A stretch of 64,000 nucleotides of DNA from Puccinellia tenuiflora (taxonomy: Eukaryota > Streptophyta > Magnoliopsida > Poales > Poaceae). Positions 1-11,928 of the stretch are shown piece by piece. The notes under the pieces were generated by a model. It made no database searches and was not told where the DNA came from. It was given only the letters and a program-made list of their open reading frames with translations. The stretch spans positions 851,376 through 915,375 of the forward strand of contig QRDG01000065.1 in NCBI GenBank assembly GCA_012064385.1, written 5' to 3'. The translations under genes and the position numbers were made by a program. How positions within the stretch are numbered: the first letter of the stretch is position 1; every line of letters begins with the position of its first letter.

Positions 1-1
1 A

Positions 2-211
2 CGAACAGCCGACAGCGTCGGATTCCGCAGCGAACACGTCTCCGGTGCCGACGATCGCCAGTACTCCGACCCACGATCAGAAGCAGTAACGACCGACGGC
101 GGATCAGCATCGCCGCCGCAATCTTCATCTTCGTCGGAGATCTGGGAGAGAGCCCAGAATCGCCCCCTGGGGGCCTCCAACGTCTCTCCGCCTTTCTCGC
201 TCATCTCCTAG
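2..211 (+). CDS. C-terminal part of an unidentified protein (5' end outside window)
   Basis: An open frame runs from the window edge to a TAG at 209-211, giving 69 residues rich in Ser, Asp and Pro, including a run of serines followed by EIWERAQNRPLG. Codon use is GC-rich and exon-like, and the sequence turns AT-rich right after the stop, as at a gene end. An AATAAA lies at 360-365, fitting a 3' UTR. I do not recognise the family. It could also be a chance open frame in decayed coding DNA. Confidence 0.45.
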   Translation, partial: RTADSVGFRSEHVSGADDRQYSDPRSEAVTTDGGSASPPQSSSSSEIWERAQNRPLGASNVSPPFSLIS

Positions 212-385
212 ACGCGCCTGCAGATCAATTGTTACTTGTGTCTTAATATGCTGTATAAGCTTACATTGTTTACCTATGTATCGGCGGGATGCTCGTGTTC
301 TATTCAGTTGAATATAATCCTTGTTGTAAATTATGTGTGCATCCATGCATCTTGTGTGAAATAAACTTAAGCACACACATTGTTG
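212..385 (+). terminator. Probable 3' UTR with poly(A) signal
   Basis: AT-rich sequence directly after the stop at 211. The AATAAA hexamer at 360-365 is a plausible plant polyadenylation signal for the gene that ends at 211. The assignment depends on that gene being real. Confidence 0.4.
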
Positions 386-493
386 TTTTAGACCTTATTG
401 CCGATAAGCCAGAAAATCGAAACCTGTGAGCAGACAAATTGAGTCTATATTAGGGCATCATGCTAGAAATAATTTCAGTGTCAAATCGAGTCC

Positions 494-725
494 ACTCGCC
501 TGTCCGTAAATAAGTGTAATTATAGTTTTGCTCTAACTCACATTCTTTTGTAAGTTTCACATTTTATAATTTATTTTAGCAATGCTAAAGTATATTATGA
601 AATACATTCCAAGATACATCTAGTGATATGAATTTAATGTTGTTATATTTTTCTATGAAGTTGTCTAAACTTTAAAAAGTTTGATTTAGTACAAAAGTTA
701 AAACTACACTTATTTATGAGCGGAG
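494..725. mobile_element. Degenerate Stowaway-like MITE
   Basis: The left end (CTCGCCTGTCCGTAAATAAGTG) is roughly inverted at the right end (CACTTATTTATGAGCGGAG), followed by TA. This matches the usual Stowaway terminal repeat with changes. The 232-bp interior is AT-rich and non-coding. Confidence 0.55.
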
Positions 726-727
726 TA

Positions 728-2760
728 AGTATTACAAAAAAAACATCATCATGTCCCAAAAAAGTATGGATGCAATCAAACGAGCTCATGGAACTCGTCC
801 ACCTCAAATTTTGCCGACTACACATATTTTTTTCTTATATGTTGTACGTATTGTCTTGTGTGTACCCATATGTTCTTATGGGGAGTTCGAATTTGTCTCT
901 AACTTGCTACCAAAATTTCTATAATATGCAACTCACGGGCCACAAATCAACTTTGGTCCTTCATACGGCCTGGCTCCCAGACATGACCATGTCAATCGGA
1001 ACAATGGCTAGTGACACGCCAACATATTTACTATTAAATGGGAGTTACTATTAAATCGGAGTTGGTGATGGTGGTACATCGTTTAACACTCAATGATCAT
1101 CATCAGACGCATTCAGACCGTCTGATACGTACGCATGGTTCACACAATTTTTTGGAATATGTACAAAACAAGCAAAAATAAAAAATCAGGTGATCAAATG
1201 CCCAAGTATAGGCCTAACTAATTATCATTTCTTAACTAATCCTATCACATGCAACCATAAAATTCATATTAGAGGTGAAATTAAATAGACCCTATTATAT
1301 ATGATTATCTAATCAAATTGGACACATGAAAAAATATATACATATATACATGGGTACTTAGTTATTCTTGTGCACTCAAGACTCAACAATTCGCATCTAA
1401 CCCACTGACATTGTCGATTTCTTTTGAACGCCCCTTCTCAACATCTAGCCCACGTGCACCATCTGTTTGCATTTTGTAAGCAATGCACTAAAACGGACTT
1501 CACCCCTCCCACCGCCACCCCCCCTTCCGGATTAACTCTCATAAACCAAGAGAGGGAATAAACAACCGGCTTTGAATCCAAACCTTCCGAAAATAGAGCA
1601 TTACTTCGATACTCTTTTTTTCGGAACATATACTATCCTATCATTTACCAGCACTAGTTATTGTGTTGGACATCTACTTTCATTTCCCTACCAACGACTA
1701 TTGGGTTGGGTCCAATTTTTCTTTTTCTGCCTTTTCGAATGCAATCCTAAAACAATCGGATTCAACTCCGTTATGGGAGTAAAGAAATACTTAGTGATAT
1801 CATACTCCTAACAAAGAAGGTTGCCGAAAAAAGCACACTACAATAGTCCAGCCGGCCCCACGCTTGCACTGGAAACATTAGACTCATTGGCTAGATTGTT
1901 TAAAAAAACTAGTCACCTTCATAGGAGACAAATAAGTTCAGGATACTTTTGGGTCGGGTGGACTCCTAGACCTTCAACAACCTCTAGCTACCCAATCTAT
2001 CCTCCATAAGGAGTCTATTGGGTCGGTGGATTGGCCGTTTGAAGAAATCGGTTTCAGTTAGAGTGTTTTTAACTTGTATTCGATTCGAGATTCAAATGCT
2101 ACATCAATGCATGTTTGTTGTTGCATTCAAATCATCGTAGGCTTCTTATCATCTACTTTGCAATCGAATTACCTTTGTTTTGGTGTTTCCCCCACTGTCA
2201 CCCGTCACCTCTTTTGTGTTCTTCATAACCACACTCGTCAATTTGTGAATAGCGAGCCAAAACACACCAACAGTGGACACCAAAACATGCAAAATATTTT
2301 TTTAAGGGAATTATCCCATTCGAATAGATTTGTCTACCATTATGCAAGAAAGAGAATCCACAACTAGCTCCGAGCAAACCTGGGCTGCAACTTACATTTT
2401 TTGTGCTCTTTAAGAAATTGAAGAAAATTTCATAGATGCACAATATTGCATAGTACAATCACTCACCAAAAAACAAAAAATATGACCATTTGTGAACCAC
2501 ACAAAAAGAAAAACAATGTAGTGCATAGTTGCTATAGTAATTTTCAGCAATTTTTTGTTGTAACTATTTCTCTTGTAATGGTTAATTTGTTGGTACTTTG
2601 CTAAAGTGCCATTTTCCTTGCTTTTTTTTCCTTGTTTGATAGTACATGGACAAATTTTGACAAATCTCCTTCTATTTTTTTTTCGAAATATACTTTGTAG
2701 TGTAATTCACCATACGAGTCTGAAAAGGTAGCTAAGTACGACGTGACCTTCTTAAGCCAC
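728..2760. other. Intergenic DNA, nothing recognised
   Basis: About 2 kb of AT-rich sequence between the partial gene at the window start and the retroposon upstream of RPN3. Short open frames occur on both strands but none has exon-like composition, a familiar motif or splice support. No repeat ends were found. Confidence 0.5.
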
Positions 2761-2773
2761 AAGTAAGGAATAA

Positions 2774-3706
2774 CGAAACTCTTTCTCCCTTCCTTCCCCT
2801 CGACCCCTATCTCTTTCTACAGTGTAAGGAGAGAGGCGACCGGGAGGCGAACCCGTTTCCGCCGGCGAATCGGCCGCCCTCCTTCTCTCCGTCGGCCTTG
2901 GTGCCGGCGGGAGAGGGTGGGGGGGTGATTCGCCGGGCGGATCTGTTTTCTCCTAGTCTAGGGCTAGCTAGGTTGAGTAGGTTTCGCTCGTTCGTCGCCG
3001 GTGATGGGGACGGCGACGAATAAGGATGCTCCGGCTCCGCTTCCGGTGTCTTGCCTCGCGGCGGCCGGCGGCAGATCTGGGAGCTGCTGGTCTGGGCGAG
3101 ATCTCCGGGGCGGCGGTGGGGATCTCGCCGTGGAATTTTGCTCTCCTTCCTCTTCCTCGCTGCGTCGGCGCCCTCTCCAGCGTCGTCGGGAGGGATGGAG
3201 TTGGTGTACAGGAGCTTGCTTCGTCGGCCGGTCGTGGTCGGCGGCGGGCTGGCTGGCTACGTGGCCCGTGCAGGGATGGTGGCTGGTGGCAGGCGGATCT
3301 GGAGCTTCTCCGCGACCCTGTCGCCGGAGGATCTTGGATCCGGAGGTTGAAGATGTCGAGCTTGGGGATGTTCCCCGACCTACACTCCACAGCGAAAGGT
3401 GGGCATCATCGATGCTCCTTTTGACGGTTCACAAAGCCCTTGTGGCGATGGAGCTCCTTCTTCCTCGGGCGATCTGGTCTCCGGTGCTTCTCCGGATGGT
3501 GCTCGTCGGTGCCGGCGGGGAGCGGCGGTTCGTTTTGGCTGGTGCGGCAAACCCTAGGGGTGTCGTTGTAATTTCGGCTTTTCTTAGGGTTTCTCCTGCA
3601 GTTTGTACGGGTTTACGTGTCCAGCTGGACCGTATTTCTATTTGTGTACGTATGTTGTACTACCTTTGCCTGAATTAATATATATGTACGCTTATCAAAA
3701 AAAAAA
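2774..3706 (+). mobile_element. Poly(A)-tailed non-LTR retroposon, LINE-derived type
   Basis: The 933-bp insert is flanked by a perfect 13-bp direct repeat, AAGTAAGGAATAA, at 2761-2773 and 3707-3719. It ends in a run of about 12 A (up to 3706). The body is GC-rich near 2830-3560 and AT-rich at the end, like the leader and tail of a LINE without reverse transcriptase. Open frames of 100-225 codons in it overlap in several frames and look like by-products of base composition. It inserted just upstream of the RPN3 start codon, in the same orientation. Confidence 0.8.
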
Positions 3707-3774
3707 AAGTAAGGAATAAACGAGAAGAAAGCTCCCACACCAACGATTGCTCCGTACTCTCCCCTGCCGCCGGG

Positions 3775-6700
3775 ATGCCAGAGGACGTGCAGATGAGCGA
3801 GCCTCAGCCGGCCCCTCCTCCCGCCGCCGCAGCGGCGGCCCCTTCCACCCTCCACCGTAAGCGCTTCCCTCCCTCCGCAAAACCCTAGCTCATTCCTCCC
3901 CGTGCCGCAAAATCTCTCAGATTTGTCTTGATTTGCTCGTGCCCCAGATCTGAAGGAGATCGCCTCCGTGATCGAGGCGGGGTCGCTCTCCAAGGAGGTC
4001 CGCCGGATCTCCCGCGCCGTTCGCCTCACCGTCGCCCTACGCCGTCGCCTCGCCGCTGGCGACGTCTCAACCTTCCTCGCCTTCGCCCTCCCCGCCTCCA
4101 GCGACGCATACGTCCGCCTCACCTCCCTCCTCCCCAAGGTAAAGCTATGATCAGCAGCCGTTGCCTCCATGATGCTAGTCTTACTGCCTGCATATAGTTC
4201 TTGACTTCTTGCCCATGCGAAATTTACAATTCCGTGTTAATTCTGGTGGAGCTGTATATTAGTTTCATTTTTGCATATTTACAACGAGTCAACGAACACA
4301 TACTTGAATACTGCGTGCACTGATCAGGGATCAATTCCAGGGTACCATTAAAGTTCTGAGCAACATGAGTGTTTGGTCATGACTAGTTTTCAACTGCTGT
4401 TGCTTCCATGATGTTGCTATTACTGCCTTCACATAGTTGTGATGCAAAACTTACAATTCCATGCAAATCTGGTGGTTTTCCTATTAAAATGGAACTCTTT
4501 ATAGTTTCATCTTTGCAACGGACATATTGTGTAGTGCGTGTGCTGGTCAGCTATCCAGGGCCCCAAAACATCCCGTAAATGATTGGGTTTACAAATTCCG
4601 TGCTGGAAACATTAGTTAAAATGTAAATTTTGATTGTAAATTGAGAGCCCTTACTGGTGGTATTTTTGGTGAAACTGGACTCTGGTACTGATGGTGATAA
4701 CTATAAATATTTCATAATCATTGGCTCGCTGCATAATTGACTGTTCTACAGCTTCCGATGGCATACATGATTTCATCTTGCTGGTATATTTCTTCTAAAT
4801 AATCATACAATGTTGATTGCTTATATCTTTACCTCAGAGTTTTCTGTTTCCATCTCGTGCTTAATTTTCAATAGCATCACATTTTCTTCTATCATTTGTC
4901 TGCGACTTTATTTCTTCTCCCTGTGCATGTGGGTGCTTGCAGTATGTTTAGATATATTGGGAACTTGTTCCTGGAGTTGTAGCAGTAGGGTGTATTTTGC
5001 CAAATCTGCGTGTGACTATTATGGTGATATCAACGATACCTTCAATGATGTAACTTCAAATTTTTAGGATGCTTAATTGATCAGCCTCTCTATGTGAGGA
5101 ACAAAAGGTGCTCTTGAATTCTGACCAAATGTAAACTTCTGCTGCTTGCCTCATAATTTGGAAAACTTGAACATTTGACGTTAGATTTGCTTTTCTCTGG
5201 TATCATTCTGCTATCCAGAACCCCCTAATCCTGGTGTTGATGCATTATTACTTCTTAGGAAGATGATACCGAGATGGATGTTGATGCAACGGCTCCAGCA
5301 ACTCAGATTTCTATCAAGCAAGGCCTTCCCGAGATTGAAATATATTGCTCTCTGCTTGTCCTGATTTTCCTCATTGATCAGAAGAAATACGATGAGGTAT
5401 GTCTAATATAGTGATGTATTTTGTATAGCCCGAAGCATAGTAAAGAAAGTAGATTCTGTACATGCAAAGGGGGGTGCTTGAGTTTACAGTATACTCTATT
5501 GTGCATCTTAAAAGATTCTCGAAGAATGTGCAATTTATTATAACATAAGTACCTACAAAAGCATTCAAAATTATGATAAAATATACCCTGCACAACAAAG
5601 AAAAAATGTTCAACTTATTTTTTGAATGACAACAAACCAGAAATTTTGATCATATTTTTGCATGAAATTCTGTAGGTGCTCATTTTATAACGTGATCTAT
5701 GAATTTGTTGAGGATTGTTTGGGTGCATAGTTGGCTAAACCAAAAACTCAAGCCCCCACCCTTGCATGTACATTTTCTTTGCCCTACTATTAATTTGAAA
5801 TTCTTAACTTGTCTTTAGGCTAAATCATGTGCAACTGCAAGTATTGCTCGCCTGAAGACCTTGAACAGGAGAACTGTTGATGTTTTGGCTTCTAGGCTGT
5901 ACTTTTTTTATTCGTATGTGCATGAACTTACCAACAGCTTGGCTGAAATTCGTGGGTATGTCAGCTGATACATCATGTTCACTTTTTATTGTTAAGCTAT
6001 CATATCCCCCCCCCCCCCCCCCCTCCCTCCCTCTCTCTAGTATCTCCTTAGTTTCCATTTAGCTGCTTTTTAATCAATCTCCTATATTTGCTTCTTTGAA
6101 CAGGAATCTCCTTGGGTTACATAGAATGGCAACTTTACATCGTGATGAGCTTGGTCAGGTAGGTCTGTCGTGCTGGTTCTCGCTGATGAATTGTTATGCT
6201 GTGAAATTATCATAATGCGTGGAAATGCATTGGTTTTTCACAATTACAGGAAACTCTGCTCAACCTGCTTCTTCGCAATTACCTCCACTACAACTTGTAT
6301 GACCAGGCAGAAAAACTTAGGTCAAAGGCACCACGTTTTGAAGCGCATTCCAACCAGCAAGTAATTTCTCTGCTTCTTCCACTCATTATCTAAAGTATTA
6401 TCTTTCAGATGCATTACGCCTGTACATGTAATTTTTTTGAAAGAAGTTTCTTCGTTAGCTATTTCTTGTTAAAATGCCTTATGGCTGATGGCTGGTTTGT
6501 TCAAATGTGACTGATTTTTATTGGCATGCTGGAGCAAATGTTAACATTTTCTATTGCAGTTCTGCCGGTACCTGTTCTACTTGGGAAAAATCAGAACAAT
6601 TCAGTTGGAGTACACCGATGCTAAAGAAAGCCTCCTGCAAGCTGCTCGGAAGGCACCGACGGCAGCTCGTGGCTTTCGGATTCAGTGCAATAAATGGGCT

Positions 6701-7395
6701 ATCCTAGTAAGGTTGCTTCTCGGGGAGATCCCAGAGAGGACTGTTTTCATGCAGAAAGGAATGAAGAAAGCGCTGACACCATATTTTGAGCTTACAAATG
6801 TAAGTTCCAGTCTTAACTTTAAATTTTATAAGTTACTGTACTGGAAAGATCTAATCATAACATTTGAATTATTGGTCTCTAGGCGGTCAGGATTGGGGAT
6901 TTGGAATTGTTCAGAGCTGCTGCAGACAAATTTGCAAGCACTTTCAGTGCTGACAGGACTCGCAATTTGATTGTGAGGCTCCGTCACAATGTCATTCGAA
7001 CTGGACTAAGGAACATCAGCATTTCATACTCGCGCATCTCCCTTGTTGATATTGCCAAGAAACTAAGGCTAGATTCTGTGAATCCTGTTGCTGATGCGGA
7101 GTGCATTGTATCCAAGGCCATACGAGATGGTGCAATTGATGCCACCATAGATCATTCAAATGGCTGGATGGTGTCGAAAGAAACTGGTGATGTCTACTCG
7201 ACAAATGAACCCCAGGCTGCATTCAACTCCAGGATTGCATTCTGCCTCAACATGCATAATGAAGCAGTCAAGGCGATGAGGTTCCCACCGAATTCTCACA
7301 AGGAAAAGGAGAGTGCTGAGAAGCGCCGAGAAAGGCTCCAGCAAGAGGAAGAGCTGGCAAAACACATGGCTGAGGAGGATGACGATGATTTTTGA
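3775..7395 (+). CDS. RPN3: 26S proteasome non-ATPase regulatory subunit 3 (RPN3)
   Basis: Structural subunit of the 19S regulatory particle lid of the 26S proteasome, acting in ubiquitin-dependent protein breakdown in nucleus and cytosol. Eight exons join in frame: 3775-3856, 3948-4138, 5259-5396, 5819-5955, 6104-6158, 6250-6360, 6560-6799 and 6883-7395, all with GT-AG introns. They give 488 residues, about the usual length for plant RPN3. The N-terminus is Pro/Ala-rich. The middle has helical repeat sequence (for example [20 protein letters not shown]). The PCI region is in the last exon (about residues 320-430, including [20 protein letters not shown]). The tail is charged and ends EEDDDDF. 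No breaks were seen, so the gene looks functional. Its promoter region is interrupted by the retroposon at 2774-3706, and a decayed C2-domain gene lies tail-to-tail downstream. Confidence 0.95.
6006..6023 (+). repeat. Poly-C tract in RPN3 intron 4
   Basis: An uninterrupted run of 18 C followed by CT-rich sequence, inside the intron between 5955 and 6104. It is simple repeat sequence that probably varies in length between individuals. Confidence 0.9.
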
Positions 7396-7966
7396 GCTGG
7401 GCACTTTTTTTGAATTGAATCATGTAAACTTTTTATGTCTTCTGTAATTCGATGTTGATCAGCACTTTATTGGACCCAAAATGTATCTAGAGTTTATCTT
7501 TCTTCTTTCTTCCTCGTTGAAAACCGGTTTTGGGGATCTCTGTACCATGCGAAATCCGCATTGTCCATTCATGACTCTTGGTGTGTCTTTTGCTTCATGA
7601 TTGGTATATTTGTTCTCTTATTTTTTTTCCTGTCCTGTTTAGTTGCGATTATGTAGTGGCAGGATTTCATCCTTTCTCTTGTATTGTATCGGGGTTTCCT
7701 TATGCATTGACCGAAGTAAATTCTTCTCAAGATTCGGATGACTCAAATGTAGAAGCAGTATCATGAAGTCACTTCAGTGCAATATATAGTAGCGACGTGA
7801 GCGTACAGCTCTGATGAAATTATTGTGAAACCTCATTCCCTTGACAAAGCATAACACCTATTAGCAATACAAAAGTTTTTGTTTTTGCTGGCACAATACC
7901 CAAGTGTAGAGTGAGAGTATACTGCGACAACAGAGTATGTACGAGCCTAGCTAGCAGTAGGACCGC
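7396..7966 (+). other. RPN3 3' UTR and short intergenic spacer
   Basis: AT-rich sequence follows the RPN3 stop. No canonical AATAAA stands out. The transcript end cannot be placed precisely. The convergent C2-domain pseudogene ends at 7967 on the other strand. Confidence 0.5.
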
Positions 7967-8133
7967 TTAGAAGAAGGCCCTGCTTCTGTAGAAGACCCTC
8001 GAGCCCTTCTCGGCTGCACTCGAGTCGGTGCTATCAGCCGAGGGACTAGCACTGTCCTCGACGACATCCAACGGGAGCTTCATTTTTAAGAGGGAGTCAC
8101 TGAACTGCTACATGCTCTTCATGTACATGTCAA

Positions 8134-8852
8134 TTTTGTTTCGATAAATAGATTTTATTACTTAAGAGTATTAAGCATTAAATCCGGCCTCTATATAACT
8201 AAGATGCACACATCCCTAACAAGTTCCAAAGTTTCGTAGCAAGCGAAAATAATAAAAAGACGAATTACATATCATGATGAGAAATTGTAAAAACGCATAT
8301 GATGATGAAGGGTCGATCCGTAAATTATGTGGTCATCCATGCTGAGAGAATAACTCCCTCGCCACAACCTCCAAACGCGACGACACCTCCAAAATCAGCT
8401 CTCGGTGCTCCACACGCTACAGGACCGACCATGAACGGAGCGTAGCTGTGCATCGGTATATAACCTGCATAACAGAAAAAAAATTATCATTAAAAACCTT
8501 GTCATTTCTACATAGCCATAGCAACCAAATAACGGCAATCGCTCCCACCCTAATAAGTAGTTTAACCTAGAATCAACCCCGTTCAGCTAGTTGCCAAAAA
8601 TATTTGCAACGCTGTGGGGAGGATATAAGGTAGAACCTATCTGGATAGCTGACCATATAGACCTATCAAACTCGCACTGGAAGAATAGGTGTTTAATGGT
8701 CTCGTCATGACTGCAAAAATCACACTTTTTGCTCCCGTGCCAATCGTTTGGCAAGGTTATCTCTTATAAGAATTACACCTCGACGAATATACCATGCAAA
8801 CACCTTTGTTTTTAACGAAATCTTCATCTTCCAAATGAATCACCTTCGTTTT
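8134..8852 (-). mobile_element. 5'-truncated LINE with reverse-transcriptase C-terminal zinc-binding region
   Basis: The insert is flanked by a perfect 12-bp repeat, TGTACATGTCAA, at 8122-8133 and 8853-8864. The minus strand encodes CDFCSHDETIKHLFFQCEF followed by DRSIWSAIQIG, the zinc-binding motif typical of the end of plant LINE reverse transcriptases. After a stop it runs into an AT-rich 3' tail near 8134. It lies inside the C-terminal coding part of the C2-domain pseudogene. Confidence 0.85.
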
Positions 8853-9619
8853 TGTACATGTCAACTATGTCTTGGACAACTGAATCCTCATGCTGGAGGC
8901 TGACGCTGATCACGCAGGCTAGACAACCTCGTCCCAGCGCGGCGGCGCTTTAGAAGAATCAGCCTCGCCATCCGTAACACCCTGGTTCTTTTCCCTCCGG
9001 CTTTCACCGGAGGAAGCCGCGGCGGTGGTCTCGGACGGCTCAGAAACCAACAGAGGCCAGCAGAGGAGCCTGCGGTTGAGACGCTGCTGCTCCCGTCAGG
9101 ACATTCCTCAGGATCGACGACTGTGGATACCTCAGCACCAGGAACAGCTGCATCATGCTGTAGTAGCTTGCAGTTCTCAGCTTTGACAGGATTTTTGACA
9201 GGATTCTCAGAGCATTCCAAGGTCTCCATTTCAAAATACTTGGAGACCATTGTTTCATTCTCGCTCACCATGTTTAAATCTGGGAATTCGATTTTCTCGA
9301 TCTCACAAGGATGTAAGCCGTCGTTTCCGGAATCCGTCACGACAGACGCTGACTTCTCAAGTGATGAGATTTGGATGACATCTGGAGAACTGCCAAAATA
9401 AGACAAAGACAGGTACACAAATCCGGCTGGTGAGTGGAACAAGTCAGTGGACGACATGGAGAACTCTTGGGACAGCTTCCCAAACATCGGCCACTAGGAT
9501 GTCTGCCAGATGAACAATAGCGAAGCCGAGAAGCTGGTCCTCCAGGTAATTCCTCACCCTGCTCAGCATCCACACCTCGCACCGGAGCGAAGCCTCGACA
9601 GTGCGCACGTCGAGCTTCA

Positions 9620-10078
9620 CACACGAAACAGGCTTTCGGCCCGCTTTATAAATAAATCCAAACAGCCAAACCGATACATAGTGATGAGGAAATCCTCTTA
9701 CAAGTAGATCAAAGATAAACTACAAAGCCTAAGAAGCATCTAGCTTGCCACCGAAGACGGCGAGACTAAGGACACCGAAGCTCCACGACTACGCCTTCAA
9801 GAAGGTAACGACGCAACAAGTGCCGCCGCTGCCGAGACCACAAGGGTCTAGGGTTTTCACCCGGGGACATACGGCGAGAGTGGCCACAACAACGCCCTCA
9901 AGAGGGTCACGGCGCCCGTAGGCGTCGCCGTCGTCGGCGGCGAAGCGCTGGGATTTCGCCCGGAAAAATTCTCGCCCCATTCAGTACCTCAGACCCCACC
10001 AATCCCCGAGCCGAGCTTCCACCACACGATCTGGGCGCCGACCTCGCCAAGGCACCGCCACCATCGTTGTCGGCGCCT
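9620..10078 (-). mobile_element. LINE 3'-end fragment or LINE-derived short retroposon
   Basis: A 459-bp insert flanked by the perfect 15-bp repeat GCACGTCGAGCTTCA at 9605-9619 and 10079-10093. On the minus strand it goes from GC-rich sequence to a tail containing TTTATTTATAAAGCGGGCC, a 3' end commonly seen in Triticeae LINEs (recollection, not searched). It has no coding capacity. It splits the C2 coding sequence between LDV and RTVEAS. Confidence 0.8.
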
Positions 10079-10350
10079 GCACGTCGAGCTTCAGACCCTC
10101 GTCGAACACCGGGTTGCGTCCACCGCCGTTGATCACCTTGGTCGAGCATGACGCGTCTGGATCGTCTGTCAGGCACAGCTTTGCGTATGCAAACGTTGTT
10201 GATATCGCGCGCATTGTGGACAAAGATGTCGAGGTAGCCCATGGAATTGTCTGTGCCGGCAGTCTCGGGCATATGACCAGGTTGGTAAGCTGTCATTGCA
10301 GGTGTTCCGAGGCTGCACATAGCACAAACAAGGAAATGTTTTCTTCAGTG

Positions 10351-11241
10351 CTAAAGTGAGAGATAACGTTGTCTGAACCAAGACTGCAGATTACAGCTGA
10401 AGTTAAGCAGAATGGGTACAATACAGTGATGCTAAAACAACCGGCTTTAAATAAGCAGGAATCTTTATTTTACGGTTGCAAAATAAATGTAATCGTGCGG
10501 AATTACAAGGTAAGTCGATTCACTTTCATACTAATACAAGGTAGAAATGAACCCTGGCCAATTTTTGTTCTAAGGGAAAAGGAACTTAGGTTCAGAGAAT
10601 ACAGACTCAGTACCTAAAGAACTTATAGCTCAAATACTCCAACTTATAGCAAAGTTCAGTCAACGGCTTTAATTCTTTCACGTATTTAACAAAACCAGCA
10701 TGAATTTGGTACTTAGCCACAGCGTGTAAACCAAGATTACCGAACACATACTGCAGCAAATCGTAGACGAAGAGTGGCAGCAAGAACAGCAGCTGTGCAC
10801 AGACTGAACCATTGCACACTACGAATGTTGACCACACCGTGTAGACGACGATTTATGCAAGGCAAACTGCAACGTGAAGACTCGTGCACAAATAGTAATA
10901 CAGATTCAGCATTACAAACTACGAACTGTGAGATTTAGGCGCATAGAGACTGGCAATACTCAGTGTCGGCAATGGAGCAGTCGACATGTTAGCCAAGTAT
11001 ACGAGCAACAGGCCATAGTAGTACAGTAGTAGGCTAGTAGCACCCCTGGCCCTTCTAAAAAATCCCTATAACCGAAACAAGTATGCAAGGTAAATCCACT
11101 GAAAGTCCCAAATCAAGAGCCGACAGAAATGGAACTTTGGCTGACCACGGAACAGGTGGCGTACTAGTAGAGCATGAGCTAAGTGGGAGTGCAGATTAAC
11201 GGGTTTATACTTGAAATTACAGACTGGGACGGTGGAATTAC
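10351..11241 (-). other. Probable leader intron of the C2-domain pseudogene
   Basis: On the minus strand a GC-rich stretch near 11350-11242 ends AAG before GTAATT, a good donor. CTTTAG at the other end (10351) is a good acceptor, 55 bases before the ATG at 10296. This suggests a non-coding first exon at about 11242-11350 and a leader intron. A 76-codon open frame inside (10607-10837) is not recognised. This is inference from splice-like signals only. Confidence 0.4.
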
Positions 11242-11394
11242 CTTCTTCACTGAGGATCGATGGGGGCGATCTGAGGTAAGCCGCGCTCGGGGACTCTGGG
11301 CAGTGTAAACTGGGCGACAAAGGGAGGGATGGGATCAGGGGAGAGGAAAGGTTAATTGCAGGAATAGCGCTACTTTTGCGGAAAGGCCATCTTA

Positions 11395-11553
11395 AAATAA
11401 GATCTGAGGGCACTAGTACCCTGAACATCTTATCTTAATTAAGGTAGAGCCCACCCGGGTGAGACTTCAGAAATTCGCTCCCGACGGGAGTCGAACCCTG
11501 GAGGCTGGGGATACGCCACTGTGCCCCTTGCCACTAGGCCACTACCTAGTGCT
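11395..11553 (-). mobile_element. tRNA-derived SINE (Au-SINE-like)
   Basis: On the minus strand there is an A-box-like TAGTGGCAAGGGG and a B-box GGTTCGACTCC, spaced as in a tRNA-type RNA polymerase III promoter. Near-perfect 16-bp direct repeats (CGGAAAGGCCATCTTA and one-base variant) lie at 11379-11394 and 11554-11569. The 159-bp size fits short plant SINEs. It does not fold as a complete tRNA. It sits just upstream of the supposed first exon of the C2 pseudogene. Confidence 0.75.
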
Positions 11554-11569
11554 CGGAAAGGGCATCTTA

Positions 11570-11923
11570 TTTTCCAGTAAAACTGCACTCAAATTACTAC
11601 CGTGGGTAATTCGAACTTGTTGCCGATTATCGTGTTATTTTAGAGGCATTTCAGGAGCTTTGTGCAAACTGCTCAAGGTCAGCTATGGATCAAGGGAGCT
11701 TCTGCTCCGCAGTCCCTACGGCAAGAAGTCTCCCAGACTGGGACAGCTCGGTCCGCTCCGTGCGGCGACGATCCAAACGGCAAGGACAATCGGTTCATCG
11801 CAATAACCGGTTCACCACCGGAACAGAGCAAGGTACACAGCTGTTATGAGTTTTTAAGTGAATTAACTAGCTACGTAGTACTTTTTCTTTACAGAGGCGT
11901 GCTCTAAGATGAAACCGGAATGG
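11570..11923. other. Intergenic DNA, nothing recognised
   Basis: About 350 bp of mixed composition between the SINE and the large solo LTR. No reading frame, repeat end or RNA structure could be supported. Confidence 0.4.
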
Positions 11924-11928
11924 GGAAT

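Larger units (their letters stand above)
7967..10296 (-). pseudogene. C2-domain protein gene, disrupted by two LINE insertions, frameshifts and a stop
   Basis: Read on the minus strand from ATG at 10296, the frame gives a C2-like N-terminus (MGYLDIFVHNARDINN), then jumps frame into KLCLTDDPDASCSTKVINGG and NPVFDEGLKLDV. A 459-bp insertion (9620-10078) falls here. The frame then resumes as RTVEASLRCEVWMLSRVRNY and GKLSQEFSMSSTDLFHSPAG. A Ser/Glu-rich linker with further frame changes follows. A second insertion (8134-8852) interrupts DSVVQDIVDMYMKSM, which is followed by an in-frame TAG at 8108-8110. The tail reads on to RVFYRSRAFF and TAA at 7967-7969. C2 domains bind phospholipids, often with calcium, and plants have a family with this layout (known family, named from memory). 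Removing the inserts and one target-site copy each rejoins codons exactly, which strongly supports the reading. Confidence 0.85.

Noticed and set aside
3001..3678. 225-codon plus-strand frame upstream of RPN3
   Set aside because: It lies in a retroposon with target duplications; frames of 132, 99 and 140 codons overlap it, as expected from high GC and few stops.
11465..11540. Possible tRNA gene from a GGTTCGACTCC box
   Set aside because: It does not form a full cloverleaf; direct repeats show it is a SINE.
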